Positions 53,925 through 63,992 of a stretch of 64,000 nucleotides of DNA are shown here, piece by piece (the stretch's first letter is position 1; every line of letters begins with the position of its first letter). The notes beneath the pieces are model-generated. The model was not told the origin of the DNA. It searched no databases and worked only from the letters and a program-made list of their open reading frames with translations. The DNA lies in assembly GCF_004283755.1 (NCBI RefSeq), contig NZ_SHMH01000002.1, forward strand, positions 434,001 to 498,000. Direction: 5' to 3'. The position numbers were made by a program, and so were the translations under genes. The DNA is from Pseudoxanthomonas winnipegensis. GTDB lineage: Bacteria; Pseudomonadota; Gammaproteobacteria; Xanthomonadales; Xanthomonadaceae.

Positions 53925-56900
53925 ATGTCCACCGCTCACCGCATCCATCCGCTGGCCATCGCCGTCACCCTGTCCCTGTTCGCCGCGCTGCCGGCCGCGG
54001 CCGTTACGGCACCGACCGATCCCGCATCAGGCGAACAGGACACGCGCAGCGACGCCACGCAGGCCACGACGCCCGCCGCGGCGTCTACGCCGAAATCCAG
54101 CCAGAACCAGGACGGCAAGAATCCCGACGTCACCAACTTCACGGCGGTCACCGTCACCGGCGTGCGCGAGTCGCAGGCCCATGCCATCGACGTCAAGCGC
54201 GACGCCGCCAACATCCAGGACAGCATCACCGCCGAGAACATCGGCGCGCTGCCGGACACCACCATCACCGACTCCCTGCAGCGCATCACCGGCGTGCAGA
54301 TCAACCGCGACGCCGGCGTGGGCACCTCGGTGGACGTGCGCGGCCTGCCGCAGGTGGGCACCATGCTCAACGGCGAGGTGTTCATCACCGCCGACCAGAT
54401 CGATTCGCAGCAGCCGGACTTCACGATGCTGCCCTCGACGCTGTTCCAGGGCGTGGACGTGGTCAAGTCGGCCACCGCCAACGAGACCGCCTCGGGCATC
54501 AGCGGCGCCATCGACCTGCACACCTACCGGCCCTGGGACCTGCCCAGCGGCTTCACCTACAGCTACTCGGCCAATGGCGAGCGCGGCACCAGCAGCCGGC
54601 GCTGGGGGCCGGAGGCCAACGGGCTGATCTCCTACAACGACGACCACCACTGGGGCGTGCTGGCGTCGGTCGACTACTCGGACACCACGCGCTCGAACTC
54701 GCGCGAGGGCCTGGACCAGTACGGCGTGGTGCTCAACGGCGAGAACGCGGCCAGCGCCGGCGGCTACAACGGGTTCCTGACGCCGTGGAACGGCGCGCCG
54801 ATTCCCTCGCAGATCGTGCAGAACGCCGACGGCACCGTGGACGTCAACGGCGACGGCAAGTCCAACGGCGTGTTCATGGGCAGCCAGGACATCAACCTGT
54901 GGCAGCAGTCCACGCGGCGCAAGCGCAAGTCCGGCAACCTGTCCTTCCAGGCCGATCTGGGCGGCGGCTTCAACCTGACCAGCGACTTCTTCTACTCCCA
55001 GCAGCACGAGTGGAACACCATCGCCGGCATCCAGTTCAACTCGACCAACTGGCAGGGCGCCACCTACGTGCCCAATGTCTCGCGCGACACCGGGCGCGCG
55101 GTCGCCGGCGCCTACGGCACGCCGGATCCGGACTGGGCCGGTTCGCAGATGTACACCACGCAGGTGTATCAGAAGTGGCCGGGCGATGTTGAGTCGTTCT
55201 CGGAGATCGCGCAGAAGGACTCGATCGCGCGCAACTTCAACCTGCAGCTGGACTACGACAACGGCGGGCTGTTCACCGGCAGCCTGCGCGGCCTGCATGC
55301 CAGCGCCACGCAGTCCAGCATCGAGACCGACGTCAACATCTCCAACTCCGACGGCGCGCTGTGGCCCAACCATCTGATGGACGGCGTGCCCGACGATGCG
55401 GTGCCGCCGGGCACGATGGTCTACCCGGCGCAGCTGGGCGGCAACCGCGTGTTCAACAGTAACGGCATGGCGCAGAACACGGTGCCGGTGCTGGCCGACT
55501 TCCGCGGGCGCTACCTGAAGATGGGCCTGCCGCAGGGGCTGGCCGACCAGTTCGCCAACCCGTACGGCTGGTCGCTCAAGACGCTCGAATCCTCCGGCGA
55601 CTACGACCGGCAGGTCGCGCTCAACGCGCTGCGCTTCGACGGCAAGCTGCACTTCAACGATGGCCTGGTGCTGCAGTTCGGCGTGCGCAACAGCATCCGC
55701 AACGCCGGCAATCGCGGCTGGACGCTGGAGGCGCCGGTCTACGCCGGCATGGGCGCCAGCGATCCCAATGGCTGCCTGGTGCGCTACGTCGGCGCCGACG
55801 TGGTGCTGGACAGCGGCGCGTGTACCGCCGGCAACGACCAGGGTTACTTCCGCGCCGGTTCGCTGTCGGCGCTGCAGATGCCGCTGACGGCCGCGCCGCT
55901 GTCGCGGGCGTGGAAGAAGTACAACAACCTGCTCGGTTCGGGCCTGAACTTCTGGGCGATCAATCCGGATTCGATGATCAATCCGCTCGACTACTGGCAG
56001 TCGCTGTATCCGGGCACGGTCAAGGTGGGCGAGCCCGGCACCACCTGGGACGTGGGCCTGCACGAGCTGTCCAGCTATCTGCAGCTGGACTTCGGTGGCG
56101 ACCTGGGCCAGATGCCGTACAGCGGCAACGTCGGCGTGCGCGTGGTGCGCACCGGACTGAACGTCACCCAGTACCTCGGCGGCGCGCCGGGCGCCTATGG
56201 CGACGAGCCGGTCTTCGCCGGCACCGAGACCACCCATCGCAGCTACACCGACGTGCTGCCCGCGGCCAACTTCTCGCTGGACATCACCGAAGGGCTGAAG
56301 CTGCGCCTGGCCTACTCCAAGAACATGATGCCGCTGGACCTGAGCACCTGGGGCGGCGGCCTGCAGCTGGACTACTCGCTGATGGAGACGCCGGACGGGG
56401 CCATCTTCCGCGTCTCCAGCGGCCAGTCCAGCGGCAACCCCGATCTCAAGCCGTGGCGCTCGAGCAACTACGGCGCCTCGCTGGAGTACTACATCAACGC
56501 CAGCAGCATGCTCAGCCTGGCGCTGTTCCGCATCAACATGGAGAGCTTCATCAAGAACGGCTCGGTGACCAACTGCACCCTGCCCGACGAGGACGGGGTG
56601 GTGCGCAACCACTGCATCGTGATCACCGAGCCGGTGCAGGGCTCGGGCAACAGCATCCAGGGCGCCGAGTTCGACTACCGCCAGGGCTTCACCTTCCTGC
56701 CGGGCCTGCTGGCCAACACCGGCGTGGAGGTCAACGCGACCTATGCGCCCAGCGATTCGGGCGAGCGCGACCTGGCCGGCAAGAAGATCCCGTTCCAGGA
56801 CAACTCGACCAAGTCCGGCAACCTGATCCTGTGGTACCAGGACGGCGCCTTCCAGACGCGCCTGGCCTACAACTACCGCTCGCGGCGCGCGGTGGGCGAC

Positions 56901-57119
56901 AGCATCGGCGGCATCACCGGCATGGAGCTCTACGAGGCGCCGCAGAAGTATCTGGACGCCTCGGTGTCCTACAAGCTGAGCAAGTACGCCGAGCTGGTGA
57001 TCAACGCCACCAACCTCACCAACGAATACCAGAAGTACTACCTGGTCTGGCCCGACCAGCCGGCGCATTCCAACTTCTCCGAGCGGATGTTCACCTTCGG
57101 CGTGCGCGGCCAGTGGTGA
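53925..57119 (+). CDS. TonB-dependent receptor
   Basis: 1064 residues from ATG 53925, chosen for GAGG at 53912-53915; ATG 53919 is alternative. Signal peptide (IHPLAIAVTLSLFAALPAAA), a linker, TonB-box-like TAVTVTG, a plug domain (about 70-190, ALPDTTITDSLQRITGVQI) and a large barrel ending FTFGVRGQW with a terminal aromatic. Of the large Xanthomonas-type carbohydrate receptors; expected ligand is chito- or chitosan-oligosaccharide from context. Confidence 0.93.
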   Translation: MSTAHRIHPLAIAVTLSLFAALPAAAVTAPTDPASGEQDTRSDATQATTPAAASTPKSSQNQDGKNPDVTNFTAVTVTGVRESQAHAIDVKRDAANIQDSITAENIGALPDTTITDSLQRITGVQINRDAGVGTSVDVRGLPQVGTMLNGEVFITADQIDSQQPDFTMLPSTLFQGVDVVKSATANETASGISGAIDLHTYRPWDLPSGFTYSYSANGERGTSSRRWGPEANGLISYNDDHHWGVLASVDYSDTTRSNSREGLDQYGVVLNGENAASAGGYNGFLTPWNGAPIPSQIVQNADGTVDVNGDGKSNGVFMGSQDINLWQQSTRRKRKSGNLSFQADLGGGFNLTSDFFYSQQHEWNTIAGIQFNSTNWQGATYVPNVSRDTGRAVAGAYGTPDPDWAGSQMYTTQVYQKWPGDVESFSEIAQKDSIARNFNLQLDYDNGGLFTGSLRGLHASATQSSIETDVNISNSDGALWPNHLMDGVPDDAVPPGTMVYPAQLGGNRVFNSNGMAQNTVPVLADFRGRYLKMGLPQGLADQFANPYGWSLKTLESSGDYDRQVALNALRFDGKLHFNDGLVLQFGVRNSIRNAGNRGWTLEAPVYAGMGASDPNGCLVRYVGADVVLDSGACTAGNDQGYFRAGSLSALQMPLTAAPLSRAWKKYNNLLGSGLNFWAINPDSMINPLDYWQSLYPGTVKVGEPGTTWDVGLHELSSYLQLDFGGDLGQMPYSGNVGVRVVRTGLNVTQYLGGAPGAYGDEPVFAGTETTHRSYTDVLPAANFSLDITEGLKLRLAYSKNMMPLDLSTWGGGLQLDYSLMETPDGAIFRVSSGQSSGNPDLKPWRSSNYGASLEYYINASSMLSLALFRINMESFIKNGSVTNCTLPDEDGVVRNHCIVITEPVQGSGNSIQGAEFDYRQGFTFLPGLLANTGVEVNATYAPSDSGERDLAGKKIPFQDNSTKSGNLILWYQDGAFQTRLAYNYRSRRAVGDSIGGITGMELYEAPQKYLDASVSYKLSKYAELVINATNLTNEYQKYYLVWPDQPAHSNFSERMFTFGVRGQW

Positions 57120-57208
57120 GCGCGCGCTGTGCGCGTGGCTTGAGGCGCTGCCGGCTCGCGGGCCGGCAGCGGGAAACGGGAAGGCCCAAGACCTGGAAGA
57201 GGTGATGC

Positions 57209-58597
57209 ATGCAGGACCACAACGCGCCCCAGGCGGGGCAGGGCGGCGGCTTCCACCGCTCCATCGGCCTGTTCTCGGGCACCGCGCTCAACATGACCCA
57301 GATGTGCGGCGTCGGGCCGTTCATCACCATCCCGCTGATGGTGGCCACGCTGGGCGGCCCGCAGGCGGTGGTCGGCTGGATCGCCGGCGCGCTGCTGGCG
57401 GTGGCCGACGGCCTGGTCTGGGCCGAGCTCGGCGCGGCCATGCCGGGCTCGGGCGGTACCTACGTCTATCTGCGTGAGGCGTTCCAGTACCGCAGCGGCA
57501 AGCTGATGCCGTTCCTGTTCATCTGGACGATGCTGCTGGCGATCCCGCTGCTGATGTCCACCGGCATCATCGGGCTGGTGCAGTACCTGGGCTACTTCCT
57601 GCCCGGGCTAGGCTGGTGGCCGGCGCATCTGATCGGGCTGGCGGCCACGGCGCTGGTGGTCTGGCTGCTGTACCGGCGCATCGAGTCGGTGCGGGCGATC
57701 ACGATCGGGCTGTGGGTGATCATGCTGGTCGCGGTGGCCGGCGTGGCGGCGGCGGGATTCTCCGACTTCGACCCGGCCCATGCGTTCGGCTTTCCGCCCG
57801 ATGCCTTCGGCCGGCGCTTCTTCCTGGGCCTGGGCGCGGGTCTGGTGATCGGCATCTACGACTACCTGGGCTACAACACCACGGCCTACCTGGGCGATGA
57901 GCTGCGCGATCCGGGCCGCACCATGCCCGGCTCGATCATCATCTCGGTGGTGGCGATGATGCTGATCTATCTGGTGCTCAACATCAGCGTGCTCGGCGCC
58001 GCGCCCTGGCAGGAGATCGCGCGGTCCACCTCGGTGGCCTCGCTGGTGGTGGAGCGCAGCTGGGGCCATCTGGCGGCCGCGGTGATGACGGTGCTGATCG
58101 TGGTGACGGCCTTCGCCTCGGTGTTCACCGGGCTGCTCGGCGGTTCGCGCGTGCCGTTCCAGGCGGCGCAGGACAAGGTGTTCCTGGCCGTGTTCGGGCG
58201 CCTGCATGCCCGCCATGGGTTTCCGCACGTGGCCTTGCTGGTGATGGGCGTGGTGACCGCGGTCGGCACCTTCTTCGATCTGAGCGAGGTGATCAACATG
58301 CTGCTGACCGCGACCATCCTGGTGCAGTCGCTGGCGCAGATCGCCGCGCTGGTGATCCTGCGCCGGCGCCAGCCGGGCCTGAAGCGTCCCTATCGGCAGT
58401 GGCTGTATCCGCTGCCGTGCGTGGTCGCGGCGGCGGGATGGATCTTCGTCTACGTGTCGGCCTCGACGCTGTCGCTGCTGCTGTCCAGCGCGTGGATCCT
58501 GGCCGGCATCGTCGCCTTCCTGGTCTGGGCCAGGAAGACGGCATCGTGGCCGTTCGCGCCGCTGCGCATCGAAGAACGCTATCTGGAGGAGCACTGA
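57209..58597 (+). CDS. APC-family permease
   Basis: 462 residues, 12 hydrophobic segments. N-terminal GLFSGTALNMTQMCGVGPFITIPL with the APC GxG-type unwound helix 1, and YDYLGYNTTAYLGDELRDPGR in helix 6, as in amino acid-polyamine transporters. In an amino-sugar operon an amine-bearing substrate such as glucosamine is suggested; this is inference. Three bases before the GH2 gene. Confidence 0.85.
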   Translation: MQDHNAPQAGQGGGFHRSIGLFSGTALNMTQMCGVGPFITIPLMVATLGGPQAVVGWIAGALLAVADGLVWAELGAAMPGSGGTYVYLREAFQYRSGKLMPFLFIWTMLLAIPLLMSTGIIGLVQYLGYFLPGLGWWPAHLIGLAATALVVWLLYRRIESVRAITIGLWVIMLVAVAGVAAAGFSDFDPAHAFGFPPDAFGRRFFLGLGAGLVIGIYDYLGYNTTAYLGDELRDPGRTMPGSIIISVVAMMLIYLVLNISVLGAAPWQEIARSTSVASLVVERSWGHLAAAVMTVLIVVTAFASVFTGLLGGSRVPFQAAQDKVFLAVFGRLHARHGFPHVALLVMGVVTAVGTFFDLSEVINMLLTATILVQSLAQIAALVILRRRQPGLKRPYRQWLYPLPCVVAAAGWIFVYVSASTLSLLLSSAWILAGIVAFLVWARKTASWPFAPLRIEERYLEEH

Positions 58598-58600
58598 GCC

Positions 58601-61285
58601 ATGCGACAGACCTGCAGGCACCTGCTGTGGTGGATGCTCGCCGCCGCCTCGACGGCCGGCGCGATCACGCCGTACGCGCCCACGACCGTAGCGGCGGACG
58701 CCGGGACCGTCACCCGCATCGCCCACTGGCAGATCCAGGACAGCACCAAGGCGCAGCAGCGCGGCGAGGAGATCTCGGCCGCCGACTTCTCCACGCAGGG
58801 CTGGTACGCGGCCACTGCGCGCGCCACGGTGATGGCCGCGCTGCTGGAGAACGGGCTGTATCCCGATGTCTTCCATAGCGACAACCTGACCGCGGTGCAG
58901 GTGCCGGACGGCTCGGGCAATCTGGTGGTGACGCCGTGGTGGTACCGCAGCGAATTCGTCCTGGGCGCGCGCATGCCCGGGCAGCGCACGCGGGTGCGGA
59001 CCAACGGCGTGATCGCCGCGGCCGACCTGTGGGTCAACGGCCATCTGGTGGCCGACCGCAGCGCCATCGACGGCGCCTATCCGGTCAACGAATTCGATGT
59101 CACGCCGTGGGTGCACGCCGGGCGCAACGTGATCGCCCTGCGCGTGCATCCGGCCGATCCGCGCCAGAGCCTGAGCATCGGCTGGGTGGACTGGAACCCC
59201 ACGCCGCCGGACAACAACATGGGGCCCTGGCGCGGCGTGGACATCGTGCAGAGCGGGCCGGTGGCGCTGGGCGACCCGCAGGTCGAGACCGCCCTGTCCG
59301 ACGACCACGCCCGCGCCGCGCTGACCGTGCGGGTGGAGGCGCGGAACCTGGATACGGTCGCCCATGAAGTCACCGTCATCGGGCGCGTGGCCGACGTGCC
59401 TCTGGCGCGTACCGTCACGCTGGCGCCCGGCCAGGTGCAGGAGGTCACGTTCGTGCCCGAGGACACGCCCGGCCTGGTGCTGGCGCATCCGCGCCTGTGG
59501 TGGCCGGCCGGCATGGGCGAGCAGCCGCTGTACGCGCTGGAACTGCGCGCGGCGGTGGGTGGGGCGGATTCGGATCGGGCGGCGACCGCCTTCGGCATCC
59601 GCAGCGTGGTGTCCGACCTGACCGCCGAAGGCTACCGGCGCTTCTCGATCAACGGCCAGCCGCTGCTGATCCGCGGCGCGGGCTGGGCGCCGGACATGTT
59701 CCTGCGCGACGACCCGGCGCGGCTGGAGACCGAGTTCGCCTACGTGCGCAACCTCGGCCTCAACATGCTGCGCACCGAGGGCAAGCTGGAGGACCAGCGC
59801 TTCTACGAGCTGGCCGACCGCGACGGCCTGCTGATCCTGGCCGGCTGGGAATGCTGCGACATGTGGGAGTCGGCGGCGCAGACCGGCGGCGTGCCCTGGG
59901 AGGCGCACGACTTCGACGTGGCGCAGGCCTCGATGGCCACCGAGGCGCGGTTGCTGCGCAACCATCCGTCCGTGATCGGCTTCCTGATCGGCAGCGACAA
60001 CGCGCCGCCGCCGGCGCTGGCCAGGCTGTACCTGGATGCGCTGCATGCGGCGCACTGGTCGCTGCCCGTGATCTCGGCCGCCGCCGATAAGCCCGCCGAG
60101 GGCCTCGGCCCGTCCGGCATGAAGATGGCCGGGCCATACGACTGGGTGCCGCCGGCGTACTGGTACGCCGACAAGCTGGGCGGGGCGTTCGGCTTCGATT
60201 CGGAGGTCAGCGCCGGCGCGGACATCCCGCGCATGGAGGACCTGCAGCGCATGCTGTCGGAGCAGGAGCAGGAGGCGCTGTGGAAGCTGCCCCTGCAGCG
60301 CCAGTACCACGCCTCGGCCGCCTGGTCGCCGTTCGCGGTGCTGACGCTGTTCGACCAGGCGCTGGCGCGTCGCTACGGCGCGCCGAGCGGGCTGGCCGAC
60401 TACGTGGCCAAGGCGCAGCTGGACAACTACGACAACACCCGCGCGCAGTTCGAGGCGTTCAATGCGAGGATGGACGCCGACCATCCGGCCACCGGCGTCA
60501 TCTACTGGATGCTCAACAACGCCTGGCCGTCCTTGCACTGGCATCTGTACGACTATGATCTGCATCCCGCCGGCGCCTACTTCGGCGCCAAGAAGGCCAA
60601 CGAGCCCTTGCACATCCAGTACGCCTACGACTCGCGCGAGGTGGTGTTGGTGAACCACACGCTGCGCCAGGTCGAAGGCCTGCGCGCCACGCTCCGGGTG
60701 CGCGATCTGTCCGGTGCGGTGCGTTACCAGCGCCAGGTGGACGACATCGCGCTCGCGGGCAACCACACGCGCCGCATCGCCACGCTGCCGCCGCCCACCG
60801 GCCTGTCCACGACCTACTTCGTCGAACTGGACCTGGCCGCCGCCGATGGCGCCGCGCTCGGGCGCAACGTGTACTGGCTGTCCACCCGCGCCGATGTGCT
60901 CGACTGGGAGCATTCCAACTGGTACGCCACCCCGTCCAGCCAGGACGCCGACCTGCGCGGCCTGTCGACGCTGCCCCAGGTGTCCTGCCAGGTCGAGGCG
61001 GCGAGCCGGCGCGAGGGCGATCAGGAGATCACCACCGTGACGCTGTCGCTGCCCGCCGGGGCGGCCGGTCCGGCGGTGTTCCAGCACCTCACCCTGCGCG
61101 ATGCCGCCGGCCAGCCGCTCGTGCCGGTGCTGTGGGACGACAACGACGTCACCCTGTGGCCGGGCGAATCGCTCGTCCTGAACGCGCGCCATCCGCGCGC
61201 CGCGGCCGCGGCGGTCGTCGAGATCGAAGGCTGGAACAGCCCGCTCGCCCGCCTGCCCCAGGCCGCACCGGTCACCACGCATTGA
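58601..61285 (+). CDS. csxA: GH2 exo-beta-D-glucosaminidase (CsxA type)
   Basis: 894 residues with a signal peptide. Jelly-roll sugar-binding domain (about 40-220), Ig-like domain (225-335), TIM barrel (340-640) and C-terminal Ig-like domains. The acid is Asp466 in FLIGSDNAPP, where most GH2 enzymes have Glu in an NE pair, and the nucleophile is Glu535 in FGFDSEVSAG; this combination is the mark of the exo-glucosaminidase subfamily (Amycolatopsis CsxA Asp469/Glu541). It removes GlcN from chitosan oligomers. Confidence 0.87.
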   Translation: MRQTCRHLLWWMLAAASTAGAITPYAPTTVAADAGTVTRIAHWQIQDSTKAQQRGEEISAADFSTQGWYAATARATVMAALLENGLYPDVFHSDNLTAVQVPDGSGNLVVTPWWYRSEFVLGARMPGQRTRVRTNGVIAAADLWVNGHLVADRSAIDGAYPVNEFDVTPWVHAGRNVIALRVHPADPRQSLSIGWVDWNPTPPDNNMGPWRGVDIVQSGPVALGDPQVETALSDDHARAALTVRVEARNLDTVAHEVTVIGRVADVPLARTVTLAPGQVQEVTFVPEDTPGLVLAHPRLWWPAGMGEQPLYALELRAAVGGADSDRAATAFGIRSVVSDLTAEGYRRFSINGQPLLIRGAGWAPDMFLRDDPARLETEFAYVRNLGLNMLRTEGKLEDQRFYELADRDGLLILAGWECCDMWESAAQTGGVPWEAHDFDVAQASMATEARLLRNHPSVIGFLIGSDNAPPPALARLYLDALHAAHWSLPVISAAADKPAEGLGPSGMKMAGPYDWVPPAYWYADKLGGAFGFDSEVSAGADIPRMEDLQRMLSEQEQEALWKLPLQRQYHASAAWSPFAVLTLFDQALARRYGAPSGLADYVAKAQLDNYDNTRAQFEAFNARMDADHPATGVIYWMLNNAWPSLHWHLYDYDLHPAGAYFGAKKANEPLHIQYAYDSREVVLVNHTLRQVEGLRATLRVRDLSGAVRYQRQVDDIALAGNHTRRIATLPPPTGLSTTYFVELDLAAADGAALGRNVYWLSTRADVLDWEHSNWYATPSSQDADLRGLSTLPQVSCQVEAASRREGDQEITTVTLSLPAGAAGPAVFQHLTLRDAAGQPLVPVLWDDNDVTLWPGESLVLNARHPRAAAAAVVEIEGWNSPLARLPQAAPVTTH

Positions 61286-61287
61286 AC

Positions 61288-62340
61288 ATGGGCGGACCAG
61301 CGGCACGGGTCACCATCAACGACGTCGCCCGCGCCTCGGGCACGTCGAAGAAGACCGTCTCGCGCGTGCTCAACGACGAGCCCAACGTGCGCGAGATGGT
61401 GCGCGCGCGCGTGCTGGCGGCGATCGCCGAGCTCGGCTATCACCCGCTCGCCTCGGCGCGCAGCCTGGCCACCAACCGCTCGTTCACGGTGATGCTGCTG
61501 TACGACAACCTCTCGCCCAGCTACATCATGGAAGTGCAGGCCGGCGTGCTGCAGGCCTGTCAGGCGCAGGACTACAGCATGATGGTGCAGCCGCTGGCCT
61601 ACCCCGCGCCGGAGCTGGTCGAGCGCGTGCAGCACCTGCTCTCGCGCCATCGGCCCGACGGCCTGATCCTCACCCCGCCGCTGACCGACCATCCGCAGCT
61701 GCTGGCGCATCTGCGCGCCACCGGGCTGCCGTTCGCCTCGATCGCGCCGGGCGACCCGCAGGGCTGCATCGGCGTCATGCTGCGCGAACGCGAGGCGGCC
61801 GCGGAGATGGTCGATCACCTGGTGGCGCTGGGCCACCGGCGCATCGCCCACATCATCGGCGACCCGCGCCACGGCGCCGGAGTCTGGCGCCTGGCCGGCT
61901 TCCGCGATGGCATGCAGCGCGCGGGCCTGGAGGAGCGCGCGGACTACATGGTGCAGGGCCGCTTCTCTTTCGAATCCGGCGTGGCCGCCGCGCGCCGCCT
62001 GCTGGCGCTGGCCGACCGGCCCAGCGCGATCTTCGCCGCCGACGACGACATGGCCACCGGCGCCATCTGGGCCGCCGCCGAGGCCGGGGTGTCGGTGCCG
62101 CGCGAGCTGTCGATCTGCGGCTTCGACGACACCAACATCGCCACCCAGATCTGGCCGCCGCTGACCACCATCCACCAGCCGGTGCGCGAGATGGGCCAGT
62201 GCGCCACCGACCAGCTGCTGCTGCACATCCAGGGCCGGGAAGGCGCCAGCATGGTCGAGGTGGGCTACCAGATGCGCCTGCGCGCCTCGACCGCGCCGCC
62301 GCCGGACGCGCCCGGCTCCGACCCACGCTCCCGCCAGTGA
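61288..62340 (+). CDS. nagR: LacI-family regulator of the operon
   Basis: 350 residues: helix-turn-helix VTINDVARASGTSKKTVSRV (8-27), hinge helix NPLASARSLA-like segment at about 50-60, then a periplasmic-binding-like sensor with SICGFDDTNIATQIWPPLTTI. It sits two bases after the GH2 gene and likely binds the palindrome at 50334-50347. GlcN/GlcNAc or its phosphate as inducer is inference. Confidence 0.85.
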   Translation: MGGPAARVTINDVARASGTSKKTVSRVLNDEPNVREMVRARVLAAIAELGYHPLASARSLATNRSFTVMLLYDNLSPSYIMEVQAGVLQACQAQDYSMMVQPLAYPAPELVERVQHLLSRHRPDGLILTPPLTDHPQLLAHLRATGLPFASIAPGDPQGCIGVMLREREAAAEMVDHLVALGHRRIAHIIGDPRHGAGVWRLAGFRDGMQRAGLEERADYMVQGRFSFESGVAAARRLLALADRPSAIFAADDDMATGAIWAAAEAGVSVPRELSICGFDDTNIATQIWPPLTTIHQPVREMGQCATDQLLLHIQGREGASMVEVGYQMRLRASTAPPPDAPGSDPRSRQ

Positions 62341-62348
62341 CCGCCGCC

Positions 62349-63185
62349 ATGTCCGATCAGCCCGCATCGCCCCGCGCCTTCCACTTCATCTCCGGCCTGC
62401 CGCGCTCGGGCAGCACGCTGCTGGCCGCCATCCTCAACCAGAACCCACGCTTCAGCGCCGGCATGACCAGCCCGCTGGCCGACATCATGGGCCTGGTGAT
62501 GGCCGAGGCCAGCAGCCGCAACGACTTCGCCTTCGACGTCAGCGATGCGCAGCGCGCCGCGCTGCTGCGCGGGCTGGTCGAGAACTTCTACAGCGTCAAT
62601 GCGACGCCGCAGGTGGTGTTCGACACCAGCCGGCTGTGGTGCAGCCGCATGGGGCTGCTGGCCACGCTGTTCCCCGGCGCGCGGGTCATCGCCTGCGTGC
62701 GGCCGCTGGCCTGGGTGCTGGACAGCATGGAGCGCCTGGTGCGCGCCCAGCCGCTGAGCGTCAGCAAGGTCTTCCGCTACGACACCAACACCACGGTGTA
62801 CTCGCGCGCGGAGGCGCTGACCGACCCGCGCGGCATGGTCGGCTTCGCCTTCCAGGCCACCAAGGAAGCCTTCTACGGGCCGCATGCCGCCCAGCGCCTG
62901 ATGCTGCTCAACTACGACACGCTGGCGCGCGATCCGGGCACGGCGATGCGCGCGGTGTATGCGTTCCTGGGCGAGCCGTGGTTCGAGCACGACTTCGACC
63001 ACGTGCACTACAGCGCCGACGAATTCGACGCCCGCGTCGGCATGCCCGGCCTGCATGCGGTCAAGCCGAAGATCCAGGCGATCGAGCGCACGCCGGTGCT
63101 GCCGCGCGAGATCTTCGCCCGCTTCGCCAACGAGTCGTTCTGGCTCGACCCCCGCAACAATCTCAACCAGGTCCAGGTGGTCTGA
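62349..63185 (+). CDS. Sulfotransferase-family protein
   Basis: 278 residues. PAPS-binding loop ISGLPRSGSTLLAAIL (14-29), second site RPLAWVLDSMERLV, and MLLNYDTLARDPGTAMRAVYAFLG, typical of the sulfotransferase fold. Eight bases after the LacI gene. Acceptor unknown. Confidence 0.85.
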   Translation: MSDQPASPRAFHFISGLPRSGSTLLAAILNQNPRFSAGMTSPLADIMGLVMAEASSRNDFAFDVSDAQRAALLRGLVENFYSVNATPQVVFDTSRLWCSRMGLLATLFPGARVIACVRPLAWVLDSMERLVRAQPLSVSKVFRYDTNTTVYSRAEALTDPRGMVGFAFQATKEAFYGPHAAQRLMLLNYDTLARDPGTAMRAVYAFLGEPWFEHDFDHVHYSADEFDARVGMPGLHAVKPKIQAIERTPVLPREIFARFANESFWLDPRNNLNQVQVV

Positions 63186-63272
63186 AGGCCGCGCGCCGCC
63201 GCGGCGGCGCGATTCCAGGCGGCGTGATTGCGGTGCAGGGCGCCGCTGCGGCGCGCCCGCACCGGGCGACGC

Positions 63273-63992
63273 TTACGCGGCCTGCTGCGCGGCGAGGATC
63301 TGCTGCTGGATCGCCTCGGCCGCCGCGCGCGGATCGCTGGCCTGGCGGATCGGCCGGCCCACCACGATGGCATCGGCGCCGGCGGCGAAGGCCTGCGCCA
63401 CGTCCAGCACGCGCTTCTGGTCGCCCACCGCGCTGCCGGTCGGGCGGATGCCGGGGCAGACGATGTCGAAGCCGGCGCCGGCCGCCGCGCGCACCGGCGC
63501 GGCCTCCAGGCCCGAACAGATCACCCCGTCGATGCCGGCGGCCTGCGCGGCCAGCGCGCGCTGCACCACCACCGCCTGCGGATCGGCGTCGATGCCCATC
63601 GCGGCCAGGTCGCCGCGGTCCATCGAGGTCAGCACCGTCACCGCCAGCAGGCGCAGCTCGCCGCGGCGCGCCTGCGCGGCGGCCTGCATCATCGGCGCGT
63701 GCCAGCCGTGGATCGTGGCGAAGGTCACCGGCCAGCGCGACAGCCCGGCGATCACCCCGGCCACCGTGGCCGGGATGTCGAAGAACTTCAGGTCGACGAA
63801 GATCTTCTTGTCGCGCTTGGCCAGCGCGTCGAGCACGCTGAAGTAGTCGCCCGAGGCCAGCAGTTCCATGCCGATCTTGTAGAAGCTCACCGCATCGCCC
63901 AGGCGATCGACCCACTCTAGCGCCTGGGCGCCGGTGGGCTCGTCCAGGGCGACGATCAGGCGCTCGCGCGGCGCCAGCTGCAGCGCGCTCAT
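63273..63992 (-). CDS. pyrF: Orotidine 5'-phosphate decarboxylase
   Basis: 239 residues. Active-site signature [11 protein letters not shown] (66-76; Asp67, Lys69, Asp72), N-terminal IVALDEPT and C-terminal [11 protein letters not shown]. Makes UMP. Convergent with the sulfotransferase gene across 87 bases. Confidence 0.96.
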   Translation of the reverse strand: MSALQLAPRERLIVALDEPTGAQALEWVDRLGDAVSFYKIGMELLASGDYFSVLDALAKRDKKIFVDLKFFDIPATVAGVIAGLSRWPVTFATIHGWHAPMMQAAAQARRGELRLLAVTVLTSMDRGDLAAMGIDADPQAVVVQRALAAQAAGIDGVICSGLEAAPVRAAAGAGFDIVCPGIRPTGSAVGDQKRVLDVAQAFAAGADAIVVGRPIRQASDPRAAAEAIQQQILAAQQAA

